IMG/VR virus record: IMGVR_UViG_3300005664_000003
Coordinates: 1 to 57,755 of that record
Source of the DNA: a virus
Direction: 5' to 3' (one strand)
DNA length: 57,755 nucleotides
Below are positions 50,292 through 57,163 of this stretch, piece after piece. Numbering within the stretch: position 1 is the stretch's first letter; every line of letters begins with the position of its first letter. The position numbers were made by a program, and so were the translations under genes. The notes below the pieces were generated by a model, which saw only the letters and a program-made list of their open reading frames with translations, was not told where the DNA came from and made no database searches.

Positions 50292-52013
50292 TTACATTTC
50301 AATACGAGCCATAACTTCCTGATCCATAGCTGCTTCAAACAGCTCTACATCAGTTTTAGGCTCTTTCTTTTGACCTTCTACACCAGTTAAGAATGCTATG
50401 ATTGAACCATCATAACCTCCAAAGTAGTATACATTCTCAGTTTCTCCGTACGTTTCAAACTTCTCACCACTACCTTTTCCGTAATAGCTATTCTGTAAAT
50501 TCCACAGAACAATCTTGAAGTTATTGACATAAGTTTCAGAGAATCCTGCTTTAGTTAAAGTAGCCCTGGCTGTTTCAACATTAGTTTTACCTAATGAAGT
50601 AGGATTAAACTCTGAGTCTGATATACAAAGAATACCAGTAGGAAACTCAGATTCAGCTACTCCCTGTCTTTTTATTTGGCAGAAAAGTTCTATAACTGAC
50701 TGAAAATTAGTACTACCTACAATACCAGAATGATCATTCATCCACTTTTCTGTAGCTGTTTTACCTTTCCAGGTGTGCATCTTTGCAGTTGTATTAAATT
50801 CAATCCAACTGTTTGCAAATGCTCCTGCTGGTAACATTTCAGAGAAGAATAAAGCCAGTGCCTTACCTATATTGTAACAAGATAGTTTTGTTCCTGGTGC
50901 AAGAGAAGACATGGAGAGTGAAGTATCACGTACTACAATCAGTGAAGTGTCTTTCTTTGCATTCTTTTTAGCTGTTTCTACCAGTCCGTCAAACTGCTTG
51001 TTGATAGTATGAATTTGATACTTCTTTAAAGTAGTAAGATCAAGATTAGGATGTTGATATTTACCAACAGTTGAGTACTTCTCAAATAGCTCATGTACAT
51101 AACCTGTGAACTTAGCTACTGGTTTAGAAGCAATCCAGGTTTCATATTGCTTTTCGAGCTTATTGTTTGCAATAAACTTCCCCGAAACTAGCAGGGAGAG
51201 AGCTCTTCCATGAACAGTATCGAAATTAATTTCCAGCATTTTACCTCTCGAAATTAGCTGTTGCCATACATGAGCATTACCTGAAGCTTTTAACTGACGA
51301 TATTTCTTGTATGAAGCACTTTCATTCTCTTTCTTCGAACCGAATAAAAGAGAACAAATCCATTTAGCAATAATATTATCAGCTTGTGAAGCTAAAGTTG
51401 TACATTTCTTGTTTGACTTAATAGTAGGCAAATACTTCTTAACTAAGTTATTAGTCTTTGGGTTTTCAAGCCCAGCAAGCAACAGCTTACCAAACTCATC
51501 CCAATGAAGTTGTCTTCCTTCCCAACCATTGTACTGTAAATCGTAGGAAAGCAATTGAATAACATCTTTCCAGGAACCAACGGAAATAAACAACTCTATA
51601 TTTTTCCAGAACACGGTTGGGTGATTTACAGCAATCCATAATGATCGTGTAATCCCCTCATGTCTTAGACCAGAACCTCTTTGTACAGTAGTTGTCTTCT
51701 CTCCTGTGAAGAAGGATACAACACGGGTAATCATTCTCAGAAATAGGGTGAATGCTACTGTCATCTTTGGGTTAATAGCCCATAGAGTTGACATATCTGA
51801 AGCTATATCATTATACCCCCTTGGTTGTTTGTACAATCCTGTTTTTGAGAATTGATCCACAAAGTCATTACCTGTTGTAGTATATTTTAAAGCACCATTA
51901 CCTGATTTGGTTTGGGCTGATTTCTTTAAACCTTGTTGAACAAATCCATTTGTGGTTGCAACAGATGCTTGCTCTTCTTTTGTGAAGAGTGTTGATTGTT
52001 TTTTGCTGAACAT
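50292..52013 (-). CDS. Ro60/TROVE-like protein with vWA domain
   Basis: The 573-residue protein has a helical-repeat N-terminal part (about 60-340) with RGSGLRHEGITRSLWIAVNHP and SVGSWKDVIQLL, features of TROVE/DUF2828 proteins. A C-terminal vWA domain has the metal site DTSLS (363-367), then an SDSEF segment. Ro60 proteins bind Y RNAs and help RNA quality control. Bacterial Y RNAs contain tRNA-like modules, and here a tRNA-like array follows 100 bases downstream. The family call is from motifs I can see; DUF2828 is the main alternative name. Confidence 0.65.
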   Translation of the reverse strand: MFSKKQSTLFTKEEQASVATTNGFVQQGLKKSAQTKSGNGALKYTTTGNDFVDQFSKTGLYKQPRGYNDIASDMSTLWAINPKMTVAFTLFLRMITRVVSFFTGEKTTTVQRGSGLRHEGITRSLWIAVNHPTVFWKNIELFISVGSWKDVIQLLSYDLQYNGWEGRQLHWDEFGKLLLAGLENPKTNNLVKKYLPTIKSNKKCTTLASQADNIIAKWICSLLFGSKKENESASYKKYRQLKASGNAHVWQQLISRGKMLEINFDTVHGRALSLLVSGKFIANNKLEKQYETWIASKPVAKFTGYVHELFEKYSTVGKYQHPNLDLTTLKKYQIHTINKQFDGLVETAKKNAKKDTSLIVVRDTSLSMSSLAPGTKLSCYNIGKALALFFSEMLPAGAFANSWIEFNTTAKMHTWKGKTATEKWMNDHSGIVGSTNFQSVIELFCQIKRQGVAESEFPTGILCISDSEFNPTSLGKTNVETARATLTKAGFSETYVNNFKIVLWNLQNSYYGKGSGEKFETYGETENVYYFGGYDGSIIAFLTGVEGQKKEPKTDVELFEAAMDQEVMARIEM

Positions 52014-52228
52014 CTTTTTCGTTTTAGTTTATGAGGAGGAAATTCATTAGTATACAGTAATGCTCCATTATCACTAACTGTATACACTGTACCTTTGTTA
52101 GAAGAAGCTTGTAATAGTTTCTTCTGAAAATAAGCAAATGCTTTTGGTACATTAATGTGTATTGCTTGTTGTTTGACAAAGACCTTCCTGGTCCTATCAT
52201 AAGTCCATTTATGAACGTCTTTTGTCAT
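51926..52228 (-). CDS. Basic hypothetical protein, 100 residues
   Basis: The N-terminal 65 residues look like a real small domain, and the Lys/Gln/Ser-rich tail runs 88 bases into the Ro60-like gene in another frame. The basic tail could bind RNA. Because of the long overlap the true end may reflect a frame change. Function unknown. Confidence 0.45.
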   Translation of the reverse strand: MTKDVHKWTYDRTRKVFVKQQAIHINVPKAFAYFQKKLLQASSNKGTVYTVSDNGALLYTNEFPPHKLKRKRCSAKNNQHSSQKKSKHLLQPQMDLFNKV

Positions 52229-52235
52229 AATATCT

Positions 52236-52478
52236 TTAAATTGAGTCTGTAAAAGCTTTTATTAAAAGAAGTAACTCTTCGAGTGAATCTGAATAGATGT
52301 CATGGGAAGCAGTTGTATTACCAGTTTTGAAATAGATGGTAGCAGCATTCTTTTTATTGTCTCTAAACATAGAACTACGTTCAGAATTTAATTCTATTTT
52401 AATCCTGATAATGTTTTCTTTATTTATAGGATTTGGAATATTAGGCAGTTGCTGAAATTGTTTAAGTAGTGCATTCAT
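52236..52478 (-). CDS. Small alpha/beta protein, 80 residues
   Basis: A soluble protein with IIRIKIELNSERSS and AATIYFKTGN strands and a Leu-rich C-terminal helix. It lies 7 bases before the next gene in the same direction. No family recognised. Confidence 0.5.
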   Translation of the reverse strand: MNALLKQFQQLPNIPNPINKENIIRIKIELNSERSSMFRDNKKNAATIYFKTGNTTASHDIYSDSLEELLLLIKAFTDSI

Positions 52479-52496
52479 TATTTAAAAGTTTGAAAT

Positions 52497-52514
52497 AAAG
52501 CCCCGAAGGGCTTT
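52497..52514 (-). terminator. Terminator with TTCG tetraloop
   Basis: A 7-bp stem (AAAGCCC / GGGCTTT) closes the stable loop TTCG on the minus strand, followed by a T-rich stretch. It ends the transcript of the secreted-protein gene at 52523-52951. Confidence 0.85.
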
Positions 52515-52522
52515 TCTATTTT

Positions 52523-52951
52523 TTATTCTACCATGTTTACGCGAACGTAATAATCCTCATTTGAGGTATACGTAAAGAAACCAGGAGGCGGACAAATACC
52601 ACAACTGATGGTCTCAGTGCATGATCGGCTATATTCCTTTGTGTAACCAAATGAATCATAACTAACATGATCCAAGGTATATCCACTTGGCGCGGATGTT
52701 GATGCTGTTCCAGTTACATAAACATCGTCACCACAGGCCGGAAGAATGGAAACCGTCATAACCTCAGCGTTCAAATTAAACTCCGGGATGGCTTCAATCT
52801 GAACAATAGAAATAATTTGATTTGCCGCTTCAATTTTAGCCGGTTCTGTTTTCTTGTCCTTACCCGGATCACCATTGTTGGCGGTTGCTGTAAAGCCAAC
52901 TGCAAGCATGAGCAGAATAGCAAACAGACTTGTTGCAAACTTAAACTTCAT
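52523..52951 (-). CDS. Secreted protein with cysteines, 142 residues
   Basis: A clear signal peptide (about 1-24, ending TATA-N) is followed by a charged stalk. The Thr/Ser/Tyr-rich domain then carries four cysteines, including CTETISCGICPPPG. Export to the periplasm or surface is expected. Base composition is richer in G/C than in the phage core, as in the next several genes. This suggests recent transfer, possibly from a host. Function unknown. Confidence 0.6.
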   Translation of the reverse strand: MKFKFATSLFAILLMLAVGFTATANNGDPGKDKKTEPAKIEAANQIISIVQIEAIPEFNLNAEVMTVSILPACGDDVYVTGTASTSAPSGYTLDHVSYDSFGYTKEYSRSCTETISCGICPPPGFFTYTSNEDYYVRVNMVE

Positions 52952-52995
52952 AATAATTGCGGCAGTGTTTATTCTCTCGCCTTGAGATTAAAATC

Positions 52996-53280
52996 TTAAT
53001 CGGCACTGAATGATGCCCGTCTTCTTGTCGTTGTTGTTGAAGTAACGTTCCTGGTTGGAGGAATTGTCCCGAAGTCAAGTGTGTATGTTTCACAAGTAGT
53101 TTGAACATACCACACAATGCAAGTTCCGGAAGGCTTGCTGCAAGGTTCTTCAACCGGAATCAATGAGTTGTCACATCCGGTGTATTCCTGAAATACAACA
53201 TTCTTTTCAACATTGATTTCTTTTGTTGTGGCCAACAGTGAGCTACCCACCATTAAGGCCAATATAATTAACTTTTTCAT
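52996..53280 (-). CDS. Secreted cysteine-rich small protein, 94 residues
   Basis: Signal peptide (about 1-17), then a compact region with four Cys (CDN, CSK, CIV, CET), followed by a Thr/Arg-rich tail. It resembles its downstream neighbour in design: exported, Cys-containing, Thr-rich. The two probably act together outside the inner membrane. No family recognised. Confidence 0.55.
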   Translation of the reverse strand: MKKLIILALMVGSSLLATTKEINVEKNVVFQEYTGCDNSLIPVEEPCSKPSGTCIVWYVQTTCETYTLDFGTIPPTRNVTSTTTTRRRASFSAD

Positions 53281-53591
53281 TGTTTCTTTTCCAGTTTGGC
53301 TATACGCGCTCTCAGGGTGGTAATCTCTTCAATAAGATTTATTGCTGTTTTTGCTAATACTACGCCCGCCTCCGGATGGAAGTATTTAGCCTTGTCGATT
53401 ATTAAGTCTGGCTTTTCTTCCTTCTCTGCCTCTTTCGGTTCTGAGAATGTGACAACGGCTTCCGGATTATATGCCTTTATCGCGCTTTCAACAAATGAAG
53501 ACCAGTGGTGGATTGCGCGTGACGCTTCCTGATAATGCTCTAACGCTGCTTTGCGTTGGTCTTCGATTGGGTTCTGTAATGGCTGTTCCAT
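53277..53591 (-). CDS. Coiled-coil protein, 104 residues
   Basis: A soluble protein with an N-terminal helix (DQRKAALEHYQEASRAIHHW), an acidic linker, and a C-terminal coiled coil (IEEITTLRARIAKLEKKQ). The C-terminus resembles the trimeric tail seen at the ends of fibre chaperone domains, but the protein is too short to call. It overlaps the next gene by 4 bases. Confidence 0.55.
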   Translation of the reverse strand: MEQPLQNPIEDQRKAALEHYQEASRAIHHWSSFVESAIKAYNPEAVVTFSEPKEAEKEEKPDLIIDKAKYFHPEAGVVLAKTAINLIEEITTLRARIAKLEKKQ

Positions 53592-53592
53592 G

Positions 53593-53859
53593 TTATTTCA
53601 TTTCGTCAATGATGGATAGTATTGATTGTTTGTTGCACTTGATGTGTTCAATATAACCATCGTTGTCATCAAGCCTGAATTTATCGGTCGGAAATGAATC
53701 CGTACCGTTTAAGTAAGTTGCGTCTACCTTCGCCCTCTCCGCAGCTTCGCGTAGTAGCATCTCTCCGTATCCGTGCATAGCTTTAACAAAAGTATCTCTG
53801 TCAACACGATCAAATCTGTTAATTATGTACTGGTCAAGTATTTCTTCTGCTGTCTTCAT
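53593..53859 (-). CDS. Small MKTAEEIL-type protein, 88 residues
   Basis: It opens MKTAEEILDQYI, an opening I have the impression is common in small Bacteroidetes phage and prophage proteins, and has a helical KAMHGYGEMLLREAAERAK segment. Function unknown. It overlaps the upstream gene by 4 bases, so it is part of a compact operon in the G/C-richer island. Confidence 0.55.
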   Translation of the reverse strand: MKTAEEILDQYIINRFDRVDRDTFVKAMHGYGEMLLREAAERAKVDATYLNGTDSFPTDKFRLDDNDGYIEHIKCNKQSILSIIDEMK

Positions 53860-54128
53860 CGCTCTAAGTGTTTTTTAGTTTCTGCTTTTAGTTGATCATT
53901 TTCTACAGCAAGCTTGGCGTTAGCTTTTATATACCGATCTTCAAAACTTTCCTTGTCTTTCTTCATTCTGTTAAGTTTATCTACGTACCTCCTTTCGAGA
54001 AATCCATTCAGCCATTCGTGATACGCAACCCTTCTTTTTAAAGCGCCTACTTTTGTTTTAAAAAATAACCAGCACACAACAAAACATAGAATAATCCAAA
54101 TTATTAACCAAAGTTCAATATTTTTCAT
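53856..54128 (-). CDS. Membrane-anchored coiled-coil protein, 90 residues
   Basis: The ATG at 54128 is preferred; the longer frame adds 24 basic residues that overlap the tiny gene upstream. N-terminal membrane helix (about 5-23), then a charged coiled coil to the end. The layout is that of inner-membrane spanins (Rz-like). A 42-residue lipoprotein gene lies about 700 bases upstream in the same run. Confidence 0.5.
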   Translation of the reverse strand: MKNIELWLIIWIILCFVVCWLFFKTKVGALKRRVAYHEWLNGFLERRYVDKLNRMKKDKESFEDRYIKANAKLAVENDQLKAETKKHLER

Positions 54129-54153
54129 TTTATTTCTGCTTTTAGTTGATCTA

Positions 54154-54249
54154 TCAGGGAGATGGCTTTTTGTTCTGCATTTCTTGGATTGCTCTACCAA
54201 TGAAGTAACCGATTATAAGTCCTTCAATTAAATAAACTATATATTCCAT
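54154..54249 (-). CDS. 31-residue membrane micropeptide
   Basis: ATG at 54249, one hydrophobic helix (EYIVYLIEGLIIGYFIG), then a short polar tail. It starts 2 bases after the neighbouring gene ends. Coding is plausible from spacing and composition only. Confidence 0.35.
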   Translation of the reverse strand: MEYIVYLIEGLIIGYFIGRAIQEMQNKKPSP

Positions 54250-54250
54250 A

Positions 54251-54589
54251 CTACATCACTGGTTTAGGTTCGTATACATACCCTCGTCCGCTGATCAATC
54301 CTGTTCTTTCACTAAATGTCGCGTCAGTTGTCAATCCAGCTTCCTTACGAACTGATTTGAAATAACCATCAGTCCATCCAAACTTTTTAAGTACACTATT
54401 TTTGCCGGGAAGAAATCCAGCGCAATTCCAAGCAAAAACGTACAGACGCAATTTATCAACATCAGAAAGCCCCTCGTAATTGATAACGCCTTCATTGGTG
54501 AGACTATCTTCAAAACCACAAGTATTATTATACCAAGATGTGTAATATGGTTTTTCTGTAATTCTGAACTTCATTTCTTGCTCTGTCAT
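54251..54589 (-). CDS. Hypothetical protein, possible DNA-binding, 112 residues
   Basis: Central segment VLKKFGWTDGYFKSVRKEAGL has a helix-turn-helix-like spacing. The rest is mixed, with a Gly/Tyr-rich end. It belongs to the G/C-richer island. Function not established. Confidence 0.5.
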   Translation of the reverse strand: MTEQEMKFRITEKPYYTSWYNNTCGFEDSLTNEGVINYEGLSDVDKLRLYVFAWNCAGFLPGKNSVLKKFGWTDGYFKSVRKEAGLTTDATFSERTGLISGRGYVYEPKPVM

Positions 54590-54616
54590 GGCATCACTGG
54601 TTTAGGTTGATAGGGG

Positions 54617-54802
54617 TTAGGGAATGTATCTTGGAGGCTCACCGACTTGTCCATCAAGAACCCATTTTAACAATCGTTCAGAATGTTCAATCTGCCGATC
54701 CATCGCAGTTTCTCTTTGTCTGCTTCCAAGCGCGTTTGCGGCAAGTCTTATTGCATTTTGCGCTTGTTCAATAATGTATTGCGGTACTGTAATTGTTTTC
54801 AT
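54617..54802 (-). CDS. Small helical protein, 61 residues
   Basis: It opens MKTITVPQYIIEQAQNAIRL, then a Gln/Arg-rich helix and a Pro-rich end. The N-terminal pattern recalls short ribbon-helix-helix proteins, but it is too short to be sure. It lies at the upstream edge of the G/C-richer island. Confidence 0.5.
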   Translation of the reverse strand: MKTITVPQYIIEQAQNAIRLAANALGSRQRETAMDRQIEHSERLLKWVLDGQVGEPPRYIP

Positions 54803-54803
54803 A

Positions 54804-54932
54804 TCAGTATCTCGTTGGTATATGTGGTGTCATTTTCTTAGGAGGTTGTTGCACTACTTTCTTACTACAACCCTGACACATAAGTACACTCATAAACAAC
54901 ATGACTAGTATAAAATATATTAATGTTTTCAT
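54804..54932 (-). CDS. 42-residue lipoprotein, possible outer-membrane spanin
   Basis: A hydrophobic signal segment (about 3-18) ends in MCQGC, a lipobox-like site. The mature part, SKKVVQQPPKKMTPHIPT, is short and proline-containing. Tiny proline-rich lipoproteins are typical Rz1 outer-membrane spanins. It is one base before the next gene and upstream of the coiled-coil membrane protein at 53856, a possible partner. Confidence 0.5.
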   Translation of the reverse strand: MKTLIYFILVMLFMSVLMCQGCSKKVVQQPPKKMTPHIPTRY

Positions 54933-55187
54933 AATTTCAAATTTAAAAATAAGCGTTTCGCCCCCTTTATCTGCTTGGTCCAGGCCATATTTCTATGCGG
55001 TATCACGGCAAGGATGCTCAAGGTACGCCTTGACGACACTACTATGGAGTTACATAAAGTTCACTTTGAGTAGTTTGAGGGAGCCACCCCACTTATTAAA
55101 GTTATGATTCTTTTAAAGGAAATAATGGGGCATTGCACCCCTTTCAGTTTTACAACTGTGTTTTTTATTCAGGTATGGTACCTTGTA
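54933..55187. other. Gene-free, fold-rich stretch
   Basis: No coding frame. Bases about 54970-55100 are more G/C-rich and contain TCAAGG/CCTTGA with a 4-base loop, ACTACT/AGTAGT enclosing AAAGT/ACTTT, and further pairing. A GGGG-CATTGCA-CCCC hairpin follows at 55127-55141. Together this suggests an untranslated RNA with its own terminator. Strand and identity are unknown, and it has no tRNA T-loop. Confidence 0.4.
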
Positions 55188-55304
55188 TTAGCCGTGGATT
55201 CCTCCATTGCTAATTAACCAGCCAATCAAGATAACAAATCCTACTGCAGCAACAATTGCCACAATCTTTGCCATCTTGTTGTCATTTTCTTCTAATGTGC
55301 TCAT
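55188..55304 (-). CDS. 38-residue single-pass membrane peptide
   Basis: ATG at 55304. Acidic N-terminus, one membrane helix (about 14-33), short Gly-rich end. It starts directly after another small membrane gene's stop (2-base gap). Function unknown. Confidence 0.45.
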   Translation of the reverse strand: MSTLEENDNKMAKIVAIVAAVGFVILIGWLISNGGIHG

Positions 55305-55306
55305 AT

Positions 55307-55471
55307 TCAATGAGTTAAGTAGTAAAACATTCCCCACAAAATACAAGCAAGTACGCCTGTATAAGGCTCAGGGGCAGCCTTATTAAACTTGACAGCATAT
55401 ACAATATTCTCTACCAGTCTACCAGTAAAGAAGAGACACACTGTAAATAAAATTGCAATAAAAATACTCAT
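55307..55471 (-). CDS. 54-residue membrane peptide
   Basis: ATG at 55471. Two hydrophobic segments (about 1-16 and 39-52) with a short polar loop between them. It ends 2 bases before the next small membrane gene. It may be a holin-like or superinfection-exclusion peptide; no motif decides. Confidence 0.45.
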   Translation of the reverse strand: MSIFIAILFTVCLFFTGRLVENIVYAVKFNKAAPEPYTGVLACILWGMFYYLTH

Positions 55472-55527
55472 AGCTTTTTGTATTTAGTTATTAGTAGTTC
55501 CCTCTGTACTCAACTTATCTGTTTTTA

Positions 55528-55716
55528 TTACTCATTGTAGTAATTTGTAAGTTGCTCATCCTTGGGAAATGAGTTATGGTACATTAAACTAACACTACTA
55601 CTATGCTTGCGACATAAAAGTAATAGTGTTGACTGGCAGCTTACCAGATAGTCCTTACAATTTATTAAACGGAGTGTAGGTACAAAGCCGTTGCAAGTCT
55701 TAATTTCCTTCTTCAT
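55528..55716 (-). CDS. Small cysteine-containing protein, 62 residues
   Basis: ATG frame with four Cys in the first 36 residues (CNG, CKD, CQS, CRK) and a polar tail. Spaced cysteines could bind metal. Codon use is unremarkable and there is no second support, so coding is uncertain. Confidence 0.35.
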   Translation of the reverse strand: MKKEIKTCNGFVPTLRLINCKDYLVSCQSTLLLLCRKHSSSVSLMYHNSFPKDEQLTNYYNE

Positions 55717-55778
55717 ACCAGATATTATCCTGGATAGAAGAGTCTAGTAGCTTTTTCATGTTGAGGTGGTTTAGTTTG

Positions 55779-56201
55779 TTAAATGCTTACACATTCAAGA
55801 GTTTTACTCTCTGAAAGTATTTTATACACTTCAGAGATACCTACCTTTTCAAGAATACAATACGGCACATCTATCTCTACAGAGATTTCAGGTAACTCAA
55901 GTCTTTTTTCTGGAGTTAATATTAAAGCGTCAAACTTGCTGATGTACAATAAGGCCTTGGTAGGTAAATGAATGGGCGTGGACATGTTTAAGATACCATC
56001 ATTAGCATAGTAATAAGGGTAGATTTTGAGTCCTACACAAGCTTCTGGCCATATTTCGCGCACAGCTAATGCAAAAGCACAATTAGAACCAATTGATGAC
56101 TTTTGAAGTTCTTTTATAGAACCTGTTTCAGGTACCGCATGGTAACCACACATCATACTTTTCTTGAGTATGTCTTTAGTTACTTTAATTAAAATCTTCA
56201 T
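55779..56201 (-). CDS. Hypothetical protein, 140 residues
   Basis: A soluble alpha/beta protein with a KILIKVTKDILKKSM start and alternating strands later. It includes GSNCAFALAVREIWP, which could hold a reactive Cys. It overlaps the upstream gene by 4 bases. No family recognised. Confidence 0.6.
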   Translation of the reverse strand: MKILIKVTKDILKKSMMCGYHAVPETGSIKELQKSSIGSNCAFALAVREIWPEACVGLKIYPYYYANDGILNMSTPIHLPTKALLYISKFDALILTPEKRLELPEISVEIDVPYCILEKVGISEVYKILSESKTLECVSI

Positions 56202-56401
56202 GTTTTTTGAAGTTTAGGTTTTTTGTTTTTCTTCTTCTCAAGTTCTTTTAAGTATCCATCAGCATATTGTTTAGGAACGAAGTATGCTGCGTAACCAACA
56301 GTATCAAACTGATTAGCGTCATTCATAAGAACACATTCTTTGAACCAACTTTTATCCATAAGTCCTTGACTATCAGGCCATTTGATTAAAATATATTCCA
56401 T
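56198..56401 (-). CDS. Small basic-tailed protein, 67 residues
   Basis: It opens MEYILIKWPDSQGLMDKSWF and ends with a Lys-rich tail (LEKKKNKKPKLQKT). The first part looks like a small beta domain. It is coupled by 4 bases to the next gene. Function unknown. Confidence 0.55.
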   Translation of the reverse strand: MEYILIKWPDSQGLMDKSWFKECVLMNDANQFDTVGYAAYFVPKQYADGYLKELEKKKNKKPKLQKT

Positions 56402-56402
56402 G

Positions 56403-56629
56403 TTATTTTACGTTTTGTTCAAACCATTTTTTAAGGTCATTATATTGTCTAATTCCATCAATATGACCATCATAACAAATTAGATCTTCATTGCTATCGC
56501 AATCTTCCGCAAACTGTAAAAGTATTTGTAGCACCTCTTCTCTGGTTCATATACAGGTTCAAACCATAGATCAAGTACTTTTAATTCTTTAGCCGTTCTT
56601 TCTATATCGCTACCTACAACCTTTTTCAA
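56403..56629 (-). pseudogene. Small gene with a frame break
   Basis: From a TTG at 56629 one frame reads KKVVGSDIERTAKELKV and on to EPVYEPEK. A second frame continues naturally as EVLQILLQFAEDCD and on to KKWFEQNVK, ending at 56403. The two join by a one-base backward shift near 56540 at AGAGAAGAGG. Neither half looks complete alone. It is a decayed gene, a sequencing or assembly error, or a programmed frameshift. Confidence 0.4.
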
Positions 56630-56905
56630 AATTTACTTACTTTGCATACAAGCTTAGACCGATTTCTAACTGTGTTGGATTAGTAAATCTAATACCTCAA
56701 GTATAGTAGTCTTGTAAGTGTTGCTGCTTTGAAACAGCAATTAAGATGTAAATGTAATAGAATTAATTCACTTAGGTTATGAATTAATAATGAATAATAA
56801 TAATGCAGCATCTCACTGCTTTACACCTACGAGACTCAGCTATGAGGAGCAACCCTCAAAGTGATACATTCATGTGTGTGGCTGTTCATAAACTAGCTTA
56901 ATTAG
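56630..56905. other. Gene-free stretch with several hairpins
   Basis: No coding frame. Perfect hairpins are TTGCTG/CAGCAA (56721-56726 / 56735-56740) and a 9-bp ATTAATTCA/TGAATTAAT (56762-56770 / 56780-56788); AGCA/TGCT and others follow toward 56830. It lies directly downstream of a tRNA-like gene on the minus strand. It may hold a further noncoding RNA or processing signals. Confidence 0.35.
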
Positions 56906-56907
56906 AG

Positions 56908-57027
56908 GAGGCAAGGTAAGATTCGAACTTACGTATATATGCAACTAGGTGTACACTCTGTTACCTTAACATTGTATTTCCTGCACAGAGATCTGTGTGT
57001 GATAATACCCGCTTTGCTACATGCCTC
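56908..57027 (-). tRNA. Non-canonical tRNA-like gene with extra bases
   Basis: The T arm is perfect (GTAAG-TTCGAAT-CTTAC, 56916-56932), and the adjacent acceptor pairs AGGCATG with CTTGCCT, with one T-T mismatch. The 5' part TA-GCAAAGCGGGTA resembles a tRNA-Cys D arm. The span is 120 bases. A CACAG-ATCT-CTGTG hairpin and GTTA-AGG-TAAC lie where the anticodon arm should be, and no clear anticodon can be placed. It is probably a tRNA with an insertion or a tRNA mimic. Confidence 0.5.
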
Positions 57028-57048
57028 ATGTAAATTTAATATTAGCTT

Positions 57049-57093
57049 CAGCAAGATTATGAGTCTTGCTGACGTAACTATTCGCTACGTTAC
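57049..57093 (-). ncRNA. Twin hairpins upstream of a tRNA-like gene, one like a Met anticodon arm
   Basis: On the minus strand CAGCAAGA-CTCATAA-TCTTGCTG (57049-57071) is a perfect 8-bp hairpin. Its 7-base loop equals the classical tRNA-Met anticodon loop. Just 5' of it, GTAAC-GTAGCGAATA-GTTAC (57074-57093) repeats, with a changed but still paired stem, the hairpin at 49202-49220. No T arm is attached. Confidence 0.4.
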
Positions 57094-57163
57094 CCTTCTG
57101 TAAAAGAGTGTGTTTTTGTACAAATTGGTTACAGCCTCTTTGCTTTGTTCACAAGCTAGTGTT

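Noticed and set aside
54624-54908. Plus-strand gene of 94 residues
   Set aside because: It is opposite two convincing minus-strand small genes, one of them a lipoprotein with a signal peptide, and its product is Cys/His-rich without domain features.
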